64,000 nt of DNA from Amorphochlora amoebiformis (taxonomy: Eukaryota; Cercozoa; Chlorarachniophyceae), in NCBI GenBank assembly GCA_054601695.1, contig BAAHQB010000231.1, forward strand, positions 1-64,000. The letters are read 5' to 3'. Positions 1-63,967 of the stretch are shown here, piece after piece. Position 1 is the first letter of the stretch. Each line of letters starts with the position of its first letter. The notes under the pieces are model-generated. The model searched no databases. It was not told the origin of the DNA and saw nothing but the letters and a program-made list of their open reading frames with translations. The position numbers were made by a program, and so were the translations under genes.

Positions 1-65
1 TATATATATATATATATATATATATGTACGTATATATGTATCATACATATGCGTATACATATATA

Positions 66-196
<131 letters not shown>

Positions 197-554
197 TCCG
201 TAGAAATATAAATATATGTACATACATATATATATATATATATGTAAATATATAGATATATATATATATATATATATAAATATATTTAAATACATATATG
301 CATATATATATATATATATATATATGTAATGTATATTGCTCTCGAGGTAGATGCAGCTACTAGACAAAGATTTAAATACATAGATACGTATATAATATAT
401 ATATATATATATACATTTATATACACATATATATATATATACATATATAAGTATATTTTACATGAGTATATTACATGAATATATCGCTCAGTTCAGCTAT
501 TATGTATCTATACATATAAACATGTATATATCATAAATATATATATATACATAC

Positions 555-588
<34 letters not shown>

Positions 589-589
589 G

Positions 590-4539
<3,950 letters not shown>

Positions 4540-4915
4540 AATTTTCAAGATTATTAAATCGGGAACAAAAAACATGATATTTCTGTACGACGAGATAGAT
4601 CTATTTGACATATCTGGAAAAGTCAGGGCTCTGGCATTGTAACCATAATCAGTGGGTATGAATCTTGGTCTATTCTACATGTAGGAGTGACTCATGATTC
4701 TTATAGGCGGGATGGAAGTCGTTCAAACTCATTATAACCTACCTGTATGACCGTAAGTAACTTGCCATCGAGATAATGATCCAGCTTAGTATCACTAGTA
4801 TCCGATGAATATATGGCTGTCATCATGATCAAAACTATGTTTTTTGCCTAGTATGTACTTAGCAATCCAAATGATTTGAGTTCCGACTTTCGAGCCTATT
4901 AGATACACCATATAG

Positions 4916-4965
<50 letters not shown>

Positions 4966-4987
4966 TATTGCCCAGTATATGTAATCT

Positions 4988-5030
<43 letters not shown>

Positions 5031-5096
5031 TACATACATATATATATATATATGTTTACATATTAATATATATATATATATATTTATGTATGTATA

Positions 5097-5147
<51 letters not shown>

Positions 5148-5185
5148 ATAGATATATGTATATATATAATTATATATATATACGT

Positions 5186-5226
<41 letters not shown>

Positions 5227-5243
5227 TGTATGAACACAACTGA

Positions 5244-5288
<45 letters not shown>

Positions 5289-5448
5289 CATATGTGAACA
5301 CAATTGATGATTATGATATATACTATATATATATATAATATATATATATATATATACATAGACATATACATATATTAAATTGATTATTATAATTTATCCG
5401 AAAGTCATCCCAAGGGGTTAGATTAATGCTTAGCTGGTGATATTTCAT
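4540..5448. other. 3' region of the CREC gene and spacer
   Basis: 4540-4920 is non-repetitive AT-rich DNA, most likely 3' UTR and downstream sequence; I see no further coding exon. 4920-5390 is TA filler with a short doubled segment around GAACACAA(C/T)TGATGA at 5232 and 5293. 5390-5448 is unique spacer. Confidence 0.6.
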
Positions 5449-5558
5449 GACCTGTCATATGTCCCTGAGATGTCACGCTAATGAAATTAAAAAAAATTAA
5501 ATGGACCTGTCATATGTCCCTGAGATGTCACGCTAATGAAATTAAAAAAATATAAATG
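5449..5558 (-). repeat. 55-bp tandem duplication at the 5S 3' end
   Basis: Two adjacent 55-bp copies (5449-5503 and 5504-5558) share ACCTGTCATATGTCCCTGAG and an A-rich end next to ATGGA. The copy touching the 5S gene holds its T-run terminator; the second copy duplicates the last 5S base positions and the terminator. It could be a remnant of a former tandem 5S array or of unequal exchange. Confidence 0.9.
5544..5550 (-). terminator. RNA polymerase III terminator of 5S rRNA
   Basis: A run of seven T on the minus strand starts eight bases after the mature 3' end of the 5S gene, the normal Pol III signal. A second run of eight T lies 55 bp further downstream in the duplicate copy. Confidence 0.85.
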
Positions 5559-5676
5559 GATACCACAACGCCGTGTTCCCGCCTGGTCCCCCACGGCAGT
5601 ACTATCGGGTCCCAACGACACTTAACTTCCGAGTTCGGCAGGGATCGGGTGTATTAGTCGTGGTATGGTGGTATCC
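5558..5676 (-). rRNA. 5S ribosomal RNA
   Basis: 119 nt on the minus strand. The ends GGATACCAC and GTGGTATCC pair perfectly as helix I. Universal 5S elements are present in order: CACCCGATCCCTGCCGAACT, CGGAAGTTAAG, and GGGACCCGATAGTACTG with TGCCGTGGGGGACC. The C-box-like region of the internal Pol III promoter falls in the conserved stretch. It is a single copy here, next to protein genes rather than in an rDNA or 5S cluster. Overlapping open frames on the plus strand are spurious. Confidence 0.97.
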
Positions 5677-8300
<2,624 letters not shown>

Positions 8301-8308
8301 GCCTTCGA

Positions 8309-16989
<8,681 letters not shown>

Positions 16990-17002
16990 ATACATGTGTA
17001 TG

Positions 17003-17075
<73 letters not shown>

Positions 17076-17138
17076 GAGTATCATGACCATGCGTATATCT
17101 ATTTGCGTGTATATATACTATGATTGGTAAATATATGC

Positions 17139-17218
<80 letters not shown>

Positions 17219-17256
17219 TATCTAGATATGTGTATATGTGTATATACAATATATAT

Positions 17257-17296
<40 letters not shown>

Positions 17297-17312
17297 CCCC
17301 AGTTTGTACGTA

Positions 17313-17380
<68 letters not shown>

Positions 17381-17386
17381 CCACAG

Positions 17387-17491
17387 TTTGTAATAGCCAT
17401 GATAAACTTTGACACCTTCACTATAGCTATGACTTGTACTATGACCATCTACATCATACATAGCAACAAGGCTGCACATGATCATAAGTAA
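17387..17491 (+). CDS. possible terminal exon of a small membrane protein
   Basis: After acceptor CCACAG, 34 codons run to TAA and read as a hydrophobic stretch ([17 protein letters not shown], then [17 protein letters not shown]). An upstream echo with its own acceptor (CCCCAG|TTTGTACG) lies at 17293-17310, which is how real exons behave in this window. I found no convincing upstream exon. Reading the same DNA on the minus strand gives a comparable open frame (17454-17660), so the strand is not settled. Confidence 0.3.
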   Translation, partial: FVIAMINFDTFTIAMTCTMTIYIIHSNKAAHDHK

Positions 17492-18314
17492 CATAGCCCA
17501 TCACGTACCAGATTGACATCGGAACGAACCCGATGCTGGACCCTCGCCCTGAGATCGGTTCTTCTACCACAGTTACATGGAAGTGAATCATCGCCTGGAC
17601 CATGGCCAGATCTAGCAGATGGCTCTCGGATACTTCCGATAATTTTGGCGTGGGCGACATGCATTGTACAACATTCTAGAACATACTAGCATAGTGTATA
17701 TCTAAGATGTAACAATCTGACATATCCGATATGTATATATATATAAGTATATATATATATATATATAGTATCCGGTACTACTACATATAATTTTAGATAA
17801 TCATTAGACTCATGACATACACTGAGTGTTCATCATCGGTATACGCCTAATAGGTCTAGTACATATGATCTCTAGGATCTGGATGAGTGGAAAAATCAAC
17901 TGCTAGCCTGAAATAGTAACTATAGTAAGCTATGATCAACTGTGAAGTTAAAATCATTTCGCAGGTGGCTTGCTTGTTCTAGTTAGACTTGAAACTGTCA
18001 CCTGAAAGCGTTATGTTATGTCTAGTATGTATATATATATATTCGGTATATATGTATATATATATATATATATTATACAATGTATATATACATACTTACA
18101 TGATATATATATATATATATATAATGTATATGTATACATATATATATAACTATAAGTATATACAAATATATTTATATACATACATACATACATATATAAA
18201 TATATAATATATACATACATATATATATATATATACATATAACATTACACATGATATATACTATATCAAGCAATATCCTCATGGTCACATCTGGCCGTCA
18301 TCCGTGAATTCATC

Positions 18315-18366
<52 letters not shown>

Positions 18367-18398
18367 TGTATGTTATATATGTATATATATATGTATGT

Positions 18399-18437
<39 letters not shown>

Positions 18438-18467
18438 ATATCTATAATACATGTATGTATATACTAT

Positions 18468-18507
<40 letters not shown>

Positions 18508-18616
18508 CCGTGAATTCATGAATTCATATCATGATCACGATAGTATACAGATTCTGCAACATTTACATGATATATAATATATTGTAGATGCTATGCATTT
18601 AGTCTTGCAGTATATA

Positions 18617-18673
<57 letters not shown>

Positions 18674-18731
18674 TACTGCAACATTTACATGATATGTAAT
18701 ATATTGTAGATGCTATGCATTTAGTCTTGTA

Positions 18732-18771
<40 letters not shown>

Positions 18772-19048
18772 TACTACAACATTTACATGATATGTAATAT
18801 ATTGTAGATGCTATGCATTTAGTCTTGTAGTATATATGATATATATATATATATATACAGATACGACAACATTTACATGATATGTAATATATTGTAGATG
18901 CTATGCATTTAGTCTTGTAGTATATATGACATATATACATATATATATACACATACAGATACTACAACATTTACATGATGTGTAATATATTGTAGATGCT
19001 ATGCATTTAGTCTTGTAGTATATATGATATATATATATAAATATACAT

Positions 19049-19088
<40 letters not shown>

Positions 19089-19164
19089 TTTACACAAGTG
19101 AGTTTTCATATAAAATGCATTTATGCTATGTATTGATATCTATAATACATATATATATATATAA

Positions 19165-19231
<67 letters not shown>

Positions 19232-19233
19232 GA
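17492..19233. other. spacer between convergent GST and PhoD genes
   Basis: 17492-18010 is unique sequence without a supported gene. 18010-18540 is TA-rich with GTGAATTCAT-containing fragments at 18303 and 18509. 18548-19022 is a tandem repeat of five units of about 75-80 bp of non-TA core (ACAGATACTGCAACATTTAC to TTAGTCTTGTAGTATATAT) with TA between units. No frame is open through it. It may be a decayed exon echo. Confidence 0.6.
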
Positions 19234-31332
<12,099 letters not shown>

Positions 31333-31375
31333 ATTTGAAATCAGGGTTGTGGATATGTATATAATATTAAATTAG

Positions 31376-31412
<37 letters not shown>

Positions 31413-31600
31413 CATGTTATGGTTACAATATATATATATGTGTGTATACATGTATATATGTGTGTATGTGTATGTATTTAAATTCTTTCTTCTCATTTTC
31501 ACATATAAATATGTATATATGTATATATATGTGTGTGTATATATATATTTATATATATATACATATATATATATATATTATATATATATATTATATATAT

Positions 31601-31631
<31 letters not shown>

Positions 31632-31697
31632 TTATATGTAGGACGGAGTATCACTGGTGGAATATCACTATTGATGCTGATAGACTTATAAAAGAGG

Positions 31698-31796
<99 letters not shown>

Positions 31797-31890
31797 ATTT
31801 ATATGTATATATATTTGATATACAAATGCTTAACTCCTCGTTTACAATTAATGTTAATAATATATTTAAATATGTATATATGTGTATATA

Positions 31891-31957
<67 letters not shown>

Positions 31958-32011
31958 ACGTATGTGTACATACGTTTGTGTGTATATATGTATATATATG
32001 TGTATATATAC

Positions 32012-32046
<35 letters not shown>

Positions 32047-32103
32047 ATATACATATATATATATATATATATGTGTGTGTGTATATATATATATTTATAT
32101 ACA

Positions 32104-32148
<45 letters not shown>

Positions 32149-32236
32149 ATGATAATAATAATAATAATATATATATATATATATATATATAAATATTTAT
32201 CTATATTTGGGTACTATATAAATACATATATACATA

Positions 32237-32275
<39 letters not shown>

Positions 32276-33027
32276 TATGTACATATATATACACATTACT
32301 AGCACACGCCCCTAAGTTAGATTGAAGAAATTAAGAATGATAATGGTAATCGATAGAGTCACTTATTGCAAATTTCATAACTGAAGTTTTAGGGAGCAAA
32401 TTATTCAGTAGATGTGTACGTACATCGTCGGCACGTGTTTATACTAGTTATATACCGTATGATAGTATATATTACTCTTGAAGAAGTATGTTATATATCT
32501 AGTATATACATATCTGCATGGACATCAATGAATACCATGGTCTTTACCAACATTTACAGTAAGAAATTGCGGCTTGTCTAGTTCATTACTATGATTTCAG
32601 ACTATACTCGAGACTTACATATAACGTTATATAATTAGTTGCATTGTTGATACTTGCGACATGGTACAATTGCACCTGGACGTGAGCCTTGCTGTGCGTC
32701 TAGTAGACATAGCCTGATACAGTACGTACCGTGGCGTACGTACGTACCGTGGGATAGGCGTACGTACGTACCGTGGGATAGGCGTACGTACGTTCCGTGG
32801 GATAGGCGTACGTACGTACCGTGACGAACGTCCATGGCGTACGTACGTACCGTGACGAACGTCCATGGCGTACGTACGTACTAGACGTACCGTCAAAGCC
32901 GAGTATACCTAGTATAGTACATGTATACGAGAGATACGTGCGTACATGCAATGCATATATACCAGAAATGTACGTACGTACGTACTGTGATATATTGTCT
33001 TTTCTCTCGATTACTAATTAACCCTAT

Positions 33028-33117
<90 letters not shown>

Positions 33118-33319
33118 GCACGTGTAAGCAATACACTCATACTTACTACTTTTTTTTCAGTAAATTCCTGTAATCCAACTAAACTTGAAACTTATATACG
33201 GTAGTCAGTACTACACTCATTATCAGTGTAGTAATCGTCATAATCGTGATGACTCAAATTCGACGAGAACTTAAATACAATGGTTCATCATCACCTTCAT
33301 AAACGGTACCAATATATTT

Positions 33320-33373
<54 letters not shown>

Positions 33374-33379
33374 AAAGTA

Positions 33380-33435
<56 letters not shown>

Positions 33436-33583
33436 TGTATCTGTAATTGTTCAACGTGCATGGTCATGCCGGCATACGAGCAAACTACTTGTGATAGGCT
33501 GCGTTAATAATACATACATCTAGTACATACTAGTGATAGAGCGTTATGCAGCCCTCTGGCAGAATAGATCCGACATTCGATAA
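31333..33583 (+). CDS. 3' exons of a small gene, product not recognised
   Basis: Four exons chain in phase: 31333-31356, 31642-31696, 32321-32345 and 33540-33583 (TAA). They read FEIRVVD, M (split codon), [26 protein letters not shown] and [14 protein letters not shown]. Acceptors and donors are GT-AG and the last exon has an upstream echo with acceptor near 33493. The 5' end is unresolved: the exon-like segment ending at 30329 fits phase but has no ATG in that frame. If translation begins at the ATG formed across the 31356/31642 splice, the product is about 41 residues; it is more likely that upstream coding exons were missed. I recognise no domain. Confidence 0.45.
32735..32885. repeat. tandem repeat of self-complementary CGTACGTACGTACC units
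   Basis: Units of about 25 bp (CGTACGTACGTACCGTGGGA) repeat about four times, then a 31-bp variant with CGTGACGAACGTCCATGG repeats twice. Each unit contains the palindrome CGTACGTACG. It lies within the intron 32346-33539 in otherwise unique sequence. Confidence 0.85.
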
Positions 33584-33768
33584 GAAATAGAGTATGTTTG
33601 AAATATTTGAATTAATATATATATATAAGTATATATATATATATATATCAATATATATATATATATATACACATATATATATGCATATATATATATATAT
33701 ATAGAAGGTCAAGAATTGCTGAGTATAGGGGTACTTGAATAAAAAGTATGTTTGATATATTTGATATT

Positions 33769-33805
<37 letters not shown>

Positions 33806-34216
33806 ATATATACATATATATACACACACATATATATATATATATGTATACCCGTAAACATTTGTTATCATTAATACCTTAAGATATATGTGTCTTCTAT
33901 TATCATTAATATCGTTCTTAATATCATTATTATTATATTAATTCGCATTATTATTATCATTATTAATTATCTGTAGTATTAGTTTATCATATTATTACTG
34001 TTATAGTAAGTGCTATTTAATAATAATAATAATTATAATTATTATTATTATTATTATTATTTTTATTATTGTTTTTATTATTAGTATTATTATTATTAAT
34101 ATTTTATTACTATTATTATTATAATTATTATTACTATTATTAATATTATTATTGTTATTATTATTTTTATTATTACTATTTTACCAAACTTTTCGCTTCA
34201 CAAACACGCATATATA

Positions 34217-34254
<38 letters not shown>

Positions 34255-34494
34255 TATATATATAGAAAGTATATATTTACTCTACAGATATAAAGTATAT
34301 GAAATACATGTATATATATATATGTATCTGTATATGTGCATGTGTGTATGTGCATGTGCATGCTTATGTATGTGTATTTATATATATATATATATATATG
34401 TGTATATATATAATATATTTATATATGCATATATATATATATATATATATACATATATATACCGACCTCCAGTTTTGTCCCTCATGGACAATTA

Positions 34495-34536
<42 letters not shown>

Positions 34537-35429
34537 CACCTTCAATATTATCACACGATAGGTAATATATTTTCAACCAAACCCGTAGGGATCTGATCAA
34601 AAGGGAGAAACACACCATAACGAAAGGCCGCACCGTGTACAGAAACTATCATTCCAGACTTCATTGCGGTTAGGGTTAGGGTTAGGGTTAGGGTTAGGGT
34701 TAGGATTAGGGTTAGGTTAGGGTTAGGGTTAGGGTTAGGTTAGGATTAGGGTTAGGGTTAGGTTAGGATTAGGGTTAGGGTTAGGTTAGGGTTAGGGTTA
34801 GGATTAGGGTTAGGGTTAGGTTAGGGTTAGGGTTAGGGTTAGGTTAGGATTAGGGTTAGGGTTAGGTTAGGATTAGGGTTAGGGTTAGGTTAGGGTTAGG
34901 GTTAGGATTACGGTTAGGGTTAGGTTAGGGTTAGGGTTAGGGTTAGGATTACGGTTAGGGTTAGGGTTAGGGTTAGGTTAGGGTTAGGGTTAGGTTAGGG
35001 TTAGGTTAGGGTTAGGGTTAGGGTTAGGTTAGGGTTAGGGTTACGGTAGGGTTAGGGTTAGGATTAAGGATAGGGTGAGCGTTAGGGTTAGGATTAGGGT
35101 TAGCGTTAGGGTCAAAGTTTATGTGTTAGGGTTATGGTTAGGGTTACTGTTAGGGTTAGGGTTAGGGTAGTGTTAGGGTTAGGATCAGTAAGGGTTAAAA
35201 TAATAATATTATACATAACGCTAAATCTAACCCTAACCCTAACCCTAACCCTAATCTTCTAGCCCAAAGTCTAACCCTAACCCTTACCGTGATGCTAACC
35301 CTAATCCAAACTCTACCTAGCTCTAACCCTAATCCTAACCCTTCTTCGCACACACATGAATGTATATATATATATATATATATATCTAGTATATATATAT
35401 ATGTGTGTGTATAATATATATATATATGT

Positions 35430-35466
<37 letters not shown>

Positions 35467-35511
35467 TATATATATATGTGTGTATATAATATACATATAT
35501 ATATATGTGTG

Positions 35512-35567
<56 letters not shown>

Positions 35568-35777
35568 TGTATATGTGTAAATATCTAGATAGTAGATATA
35601 TATATAATAAATAATAGTTACTACAGTACTATGAATATACCAATTTACGTAAAATCATCAAAATCTCATCTACAATGATGGTAAACAGTGGTAAACACTA
35701 GAAACATGTAAAAACGTTAACGTTAATCATCCCCGGTAGTAACGGCCACGATATCGATTTACAGCCGCTAGTAACGG
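33584..35777. other. spacer with TA, (ATT)n and a telomeric array
   Basis: 33590-33770 has two related copies of AGTATGTTTGA(A/T)ATATTTGA. 33890-34180 is (ATT)n-rich. 34200-34560 is TA-rich with two similar short segments (CCGACCTCCAG and CCCACCTTCAA). 34670-35345 is TTAGGG-type repeat switching to CCCTAA sense near 35220. 35590-35777 is unique. Confidence 0.6.
34589..34668 (+). CDS. possible orphan exon before a telomeric array
   Basis: Between acceptor ACCCGTAG and donor CG|GTTAGG, the island is open in two plus-strand frames, one reading [18 protein letters not shown] and another [18 protein letters not shown]. The reverse strand is open too, from ATG ([17 protein letters not shown]). The splice-like edges and the donor fused to TTAGGG match true exons here, but no partner exon is certain. 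Confidence 0.3.
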
Positions 35778-35906
35778 TTAGTAGCCGTCAGTGTCTTCTA
35801 AGGCTCGTTTCCGCTTTTTTTTTTTTCGCTTTTTTTTCCCCTGTATATATATATGTATGTATTATGATACGTATTATTATGTATTTATATATATATATAT
35901 ATATAG

Positions 35907-35937
<31 letters not shown>

Positions 35938-36049
35938 AGATATCTTGAACATATTAACTATATGTACATATTATCTGTACGCACTTGTATACATATGATG
36001 TACATATGTATAATATATTATACATACATAAACATATGTTTATATGTAC

Positions 36050-36090
<41 letters not shown>

Positions 36091-36205
36091 GTTGCAATTT
36101 TCATTTATATACATATATTATACAACGTATATATAGACATACATATACAGATATATTTACGACGTACACATACCTATATACATACATGTACACATATATG
36201 CACGT

Positions 36206-36299
<94 letters not shown>

Positions 36300-36663
36300 A
36301 TTCATACAACATTATATATCACACCGTAACACCAGCAGCTTCCCCAGAATCTCTTGCCTATTAAACACGAGAAATAGCCTTAAATAACCCCAACCCTACC
36401 TCAACCCTAACCCTAACCCATTCCCCAACACTCTGATCCTAACCTGCACACTGTCAGTAACACTAACCCTAACTCTACCCTAACCCTAACCCCAGCCCTA
36501 ACCCTAACCAACGCTAACCGTAATCCTAACCCTAACCCTAACCCTAACCCTAACCCTAACCTTAACCCTAACCCTAACTCTAACCCTAACCCTAACCCTA
36601 ACCATACCTGTTTGGCTTCTAGACATTTTTTCCAGAGTGGTTTTTCCTTCTCTTTTTTGGACA

Positions 36664-36717
<54 letters not shown>

Positions 36718-36750
36718 TTGCATGAGTTCTACCCCCTTACCATAACGCTC

Positions 36751-36830
<80 letters not shown>

Positions 36831-37204
36831 CCTTCCGCTTGCTTTTTTTGTATGATTTGCCTCCAAATCTGAATATTTACATGTATATATATGTATATGT
36901 ATATATATGTATTGTACATATATAATATGTGTATATATACATGTATGTGAATGCATATGTATGTATGTGTATATATATATATATATGTATATGTATATAT
37001 GTATATATGTATTACATGTACATAATAATGATAATAATAATAATTACATGTGCATGTGTGCACATAAATACACATACACACGAGTAAAAAATATTATATG
37101 TATGTATATATGTGTATGCACACATATATATATATTTGAATATATACATATATATATATATGTGTCTATATCTTTTTAGATAAATATATGAATGTATAGA
37201 TGTG

Positions 37205-37242
<38 letters not shown>

Positions 37243-37259
37243 CATATATGTAAATAGGT

Positions 37260-37325
<66 letters not shown>

Positions 37326-37449
37326 TATATGTGAATGTATTTTTAAATAAATATTTAAATGTTTACATGCGAATTTTTTCTCTTCCTCATGTTCAGTATA
37401 TATCGACTTATGTGTATATGTAAATATGTATAATATATAATATATATAT

Positions 37450-37495
<46 letters not shown>

Positions 37496-37603
37496 CATGT
37501 TCAGTATATATGGACTTAAAACTTCTTCGAGGCCACAGATATATATATATATATATGTATATTCCTATATATATATATATATATATATATGTAAATATTT
37601 ATC

Positions 37604-37640
<37 letters not shown>

Positions 37641-37779
37641 GTATATATATATATATGTGTGTGTGTGGTATATAAATGTAACTTTACCCTTCTACATGTT
37701 CCGAATAAATGGATTTAAACTTATTTAGATACATACATACACATACATATATGTGTGTGTGTGTGTGTAAATATGTATC

Positions 37780-37823
<44 letters not shown>

Positions 37824-37873
37824 AATGTAACTTTACCCTCATATGTTCCGAATAAATGGATTTAAACTTCTTT

Positions 37874-37970
<97 letters not shown>

Positions 37971-38099
37971 GTATATATATATATATATATGTAAATGTAA
38001 CTTTACCCTTCTATGTGTTCCGAATAAATGGATTTAAACTTCTTAGAGGCCGCATATAGATCTCTCATAGGTATCCATACCTATCGGTATATGAGAGAT

Positions 38100-38197
<98 letters not shown>

Positions 38198-38287
38198 CAT
38201 ATATATACATATATACGTATATGTATATGTATATGTATATATGCATATACCGATAGGTATGGATACCTATAAGAGATCTATTATATA

Positions 38288-38331
<44 letters not shown>

Positions 38332-38362
38332 ATATGCATATAATGGATACCTATGAGAGATC

Positions 38363-38413
<51 letters not shown>

Positions 38414-38507
38414 CCTATATATCTATATATGCATAAAAACATATATATATATATAATACATATATATATATATATGTATATATAAAAATATTTTTACATA
38501 TATATAC

Positions 38508-38556
<49 letters not shown>

Positions 38557-38655
38557 TATACATATATATATTACCGATGGTTTTGCTATTCCCATACCAC
38601 CATAGTGACTGTTTGTGGGTTGAAGAGCTTTCTTCAGAAATTTCTTTGCGTAGTC

Positions 38656-38741
<86 letters not shown>

Positions 38742-38918
38742 TACACACATACAAATGCCAAAAATACACACATGTTCTCATGTACATATCTTCGTCCACT
38801 AAGAGCCGACAAAATCACGTCATCTTTTCTCCGCAATTTTTCGCTCCATTTCAACCTCCAGGCCTTACCCTCCAGCCTTATTGCGGTCGCCTCCGACCTT
38901 CTGATGGTGCCAAACCAT
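35778..38918 (-). CDS. small strongly basic protein, possibly nuclear; 8 exons
   Basis: Exons: 38918-38869 (ATG), 38798-38770, 38654-38575, 38080-38007, 36868-36832, 36752-36741 (12 nt), 36664-36608 and 35840-35778 (TAA). Phases agree and the sum is 402 nt, 133 residues. It begins [17 protein letters not shown], continues [33 protein letters not shown] and SYKKSKRK, and ends in [20 protein letters not shown], a long classical nuclear/nucleolar targeting tail. I do not recognise the family; composition suggests an RNA- or ribosome-associated role, which is inference. The weakest calls are the donor at 38770 and the 12-nt exon (WSVM), although the latter has a consensus donor ATG|GTAAGG. Intron 36607-35841 starts with GTATGGTTAGGG. 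Confidence 0.68.
37400..38370 (-). repeat. 3' echoes and palindrome around exon 38080-38007
   Basis: Copies of the exon's 3' end and donor (plus strand CTTTACCCTTCTATGTGTTC..GGATTTAAACTTC) recur near 37822, 37679 and, shorter, 37497 and 37390. On the 5' side AGATCTCTCATAGGTATCCA occurs in both orientations at 38059-38104, 38249-38283 and 38344-38368, forming a perfect palindrome partly inside the exon. Confidence 0.8.
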
Positions 38919-39035
38919 TCCTCGCTTTCTCTTCACATCCCCCCCCCCTTTAGAGGGCAAACACTTTCGAGTTTAAATCATTCCCATTCAGCTTAGTAGT
39001 ACCCGGGGCAAGCTTCCCTCGCCGTTTCGGCGGCG
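38919..39035. promoter_or_regulatory. 117-bp divergent promoter region
   Basis: The basic-protein gene starts at 38918 on the minus strand and a candidate gene at 39036 on the plus strand. The short non-repetitive gap contains a C10 run and CCCGGGGCAAGCTTCCCTCG; no TATA box is obvious. Confidence 0.4.
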
Positions 39036-39287
39036 ATGTCAGGACCGCGAACTCCATCAGGGAGTCGGCCTTCGCCATTGATGTCACCTAGGTGTGTCAC
39101 ACTGTAGCGTTAGATATTTTACTTTTGATATGTGAGGTATTTCCTTTGTAGATATCTTATCGGGATGTTCCCGCGCAAAGTCTGCATGTCACAGGCTGAG
39201 GCTCCGACTCACAGCGGACAGCTTTCAACCCGGCTAAATCACTTTCCAATGATTGATTGGCTTCCTCGTCGAGACAAAACCTGTTGA
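39036..39287 (+). CDS. tentative two-exon small gene
   Basis: ATG 39036 opens a Pro/Ser-rich start (MSGPRTPSGSRPSPLMSP) to donor 39091 (AG|GTGTGT). After acceptor TTTGTAG, exon 39152-39287 continues in phase as YLIGMFPRKVCMSQAEA and onward to TGA: 63 residues in all. The GC content and lack of TA match coding islands, and the head-to-head position mirrors the kinase/SEC14 pair. It may splice further from an internal GT and be longer. No family recognised. Confidence 0.4.
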
Positions 39288-49386
<10,099 letters not shown>

Positions 49387-49439
49387 CTAAGCTTATCATA
49401 GCACTATCGCCATTAACCACATATATATATATATATATA

Positions 49440-49573
<134 letters not shown>

Positions 49574-49695
49574 GACATATATTACATATTTAAATATATA
49601 TATTTACATATTCATATACATAATATATATATATATATATGTATATGTATATATGTATATATAAATATATGTTATGCATAGAATGAATACATACA

Positions 49696-49735
<40 letters not shown>

Positions 49736-49790
49736 TGTACTAGATAACACATACATGCATAATCTGTGTAATATGTAAATAAATAAATAA

Positions 49791-49826
<36 letters not shown>

Positions 49827-49827
49827 A

Positions 49828-49887
<60 letters not shown>

Positions 49888-49939
49888 GGCATCTTGGTTA
49901 CCATGAATAGGTTTTTGGGCATTTTCATTTTTCAACGGA

Positions 49940-50245
49940 AGGGGATTTCATTGGTTAGGGTTAGGGTTAGGGTCAGGGTTAGGGTTAGGGGTTAGGGTTA
50001 GAGTTAGCGTTAGAGTTAGGGTGAGGGTTGCAAAACGGGAGGTTAGCGTTAAACTACCCTCTTCGCTTTCCTTGGGACTTATCTGAGTTGAGTTAGGATT
50101 AGGGAGGGTTAGCGTATTCGGTTAGGGTTAGGCGTCGGGTTAGGGTTAGGGTTAGGGGTAGGGTTCAGGTTAGGGTTAAGGTTAGGGATAGAGCGTCAAG
50201 GTTAGGGTTAGATTTAGGGTTAGGGTTAAGGTTAGGGTTAGGTTT
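49940..50245 (-). repeat. telomeric-type intron with a possible alternative last exon
   Basis: TTAGGG-type repeat on the plus strand fills 49954-50030 and 50095-50245 around an island. The island 50082-50058 follows acceptor AACTCAG, is in phase with kinase exon 50284-50248 and reads ISPKESEE. If not spliced at GAGG|GTAGTT it runs on through telomeric repeat as Thr-Leu and Asn-Pro residues to a TGA near 49945. This would be an alternative kinase C terminus made of translated telomeric sequence. Confidence 0.5.
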
Positions 50246-50247
50246 AC

Positions 50248-60795
<10,548 letters not shown>

Positions 60796-60849
60796 TGTTA
60801 ACCTTGGTGTCGCAAGCCGCCTCCATTGCTTCAAGAGCGCAATACAGCT
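60796..60849. promoter_or_regulatory. 54-bp head-to-head spacer with an upstream ORF
   Basis: Only 54 bp separate the kinase ATG (60795, minus) from the SEC14 ATG (60850, plus). On the minus strand an upstream ATG at 60826 opens a 22-codon frame (MEAACDTKVNNGDGRS start) that overlaps the kinase start in another frame and stops at 60758. Promoter elements must lie inside the transcribed or coding sequence of one or both genes, or the starts are misassigned. Confidence 0.6.
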
Positions 60850-63881
<3,032 letters not shown>

Positions 63882-63919
63882 GTCCTAAATGTATTATATA
63901 TAGTATATAATTATATATT

Positions 63920-63950
<31 letters not shown>

Positions 63951-63967
63951 TTATGTAATGAATGATG

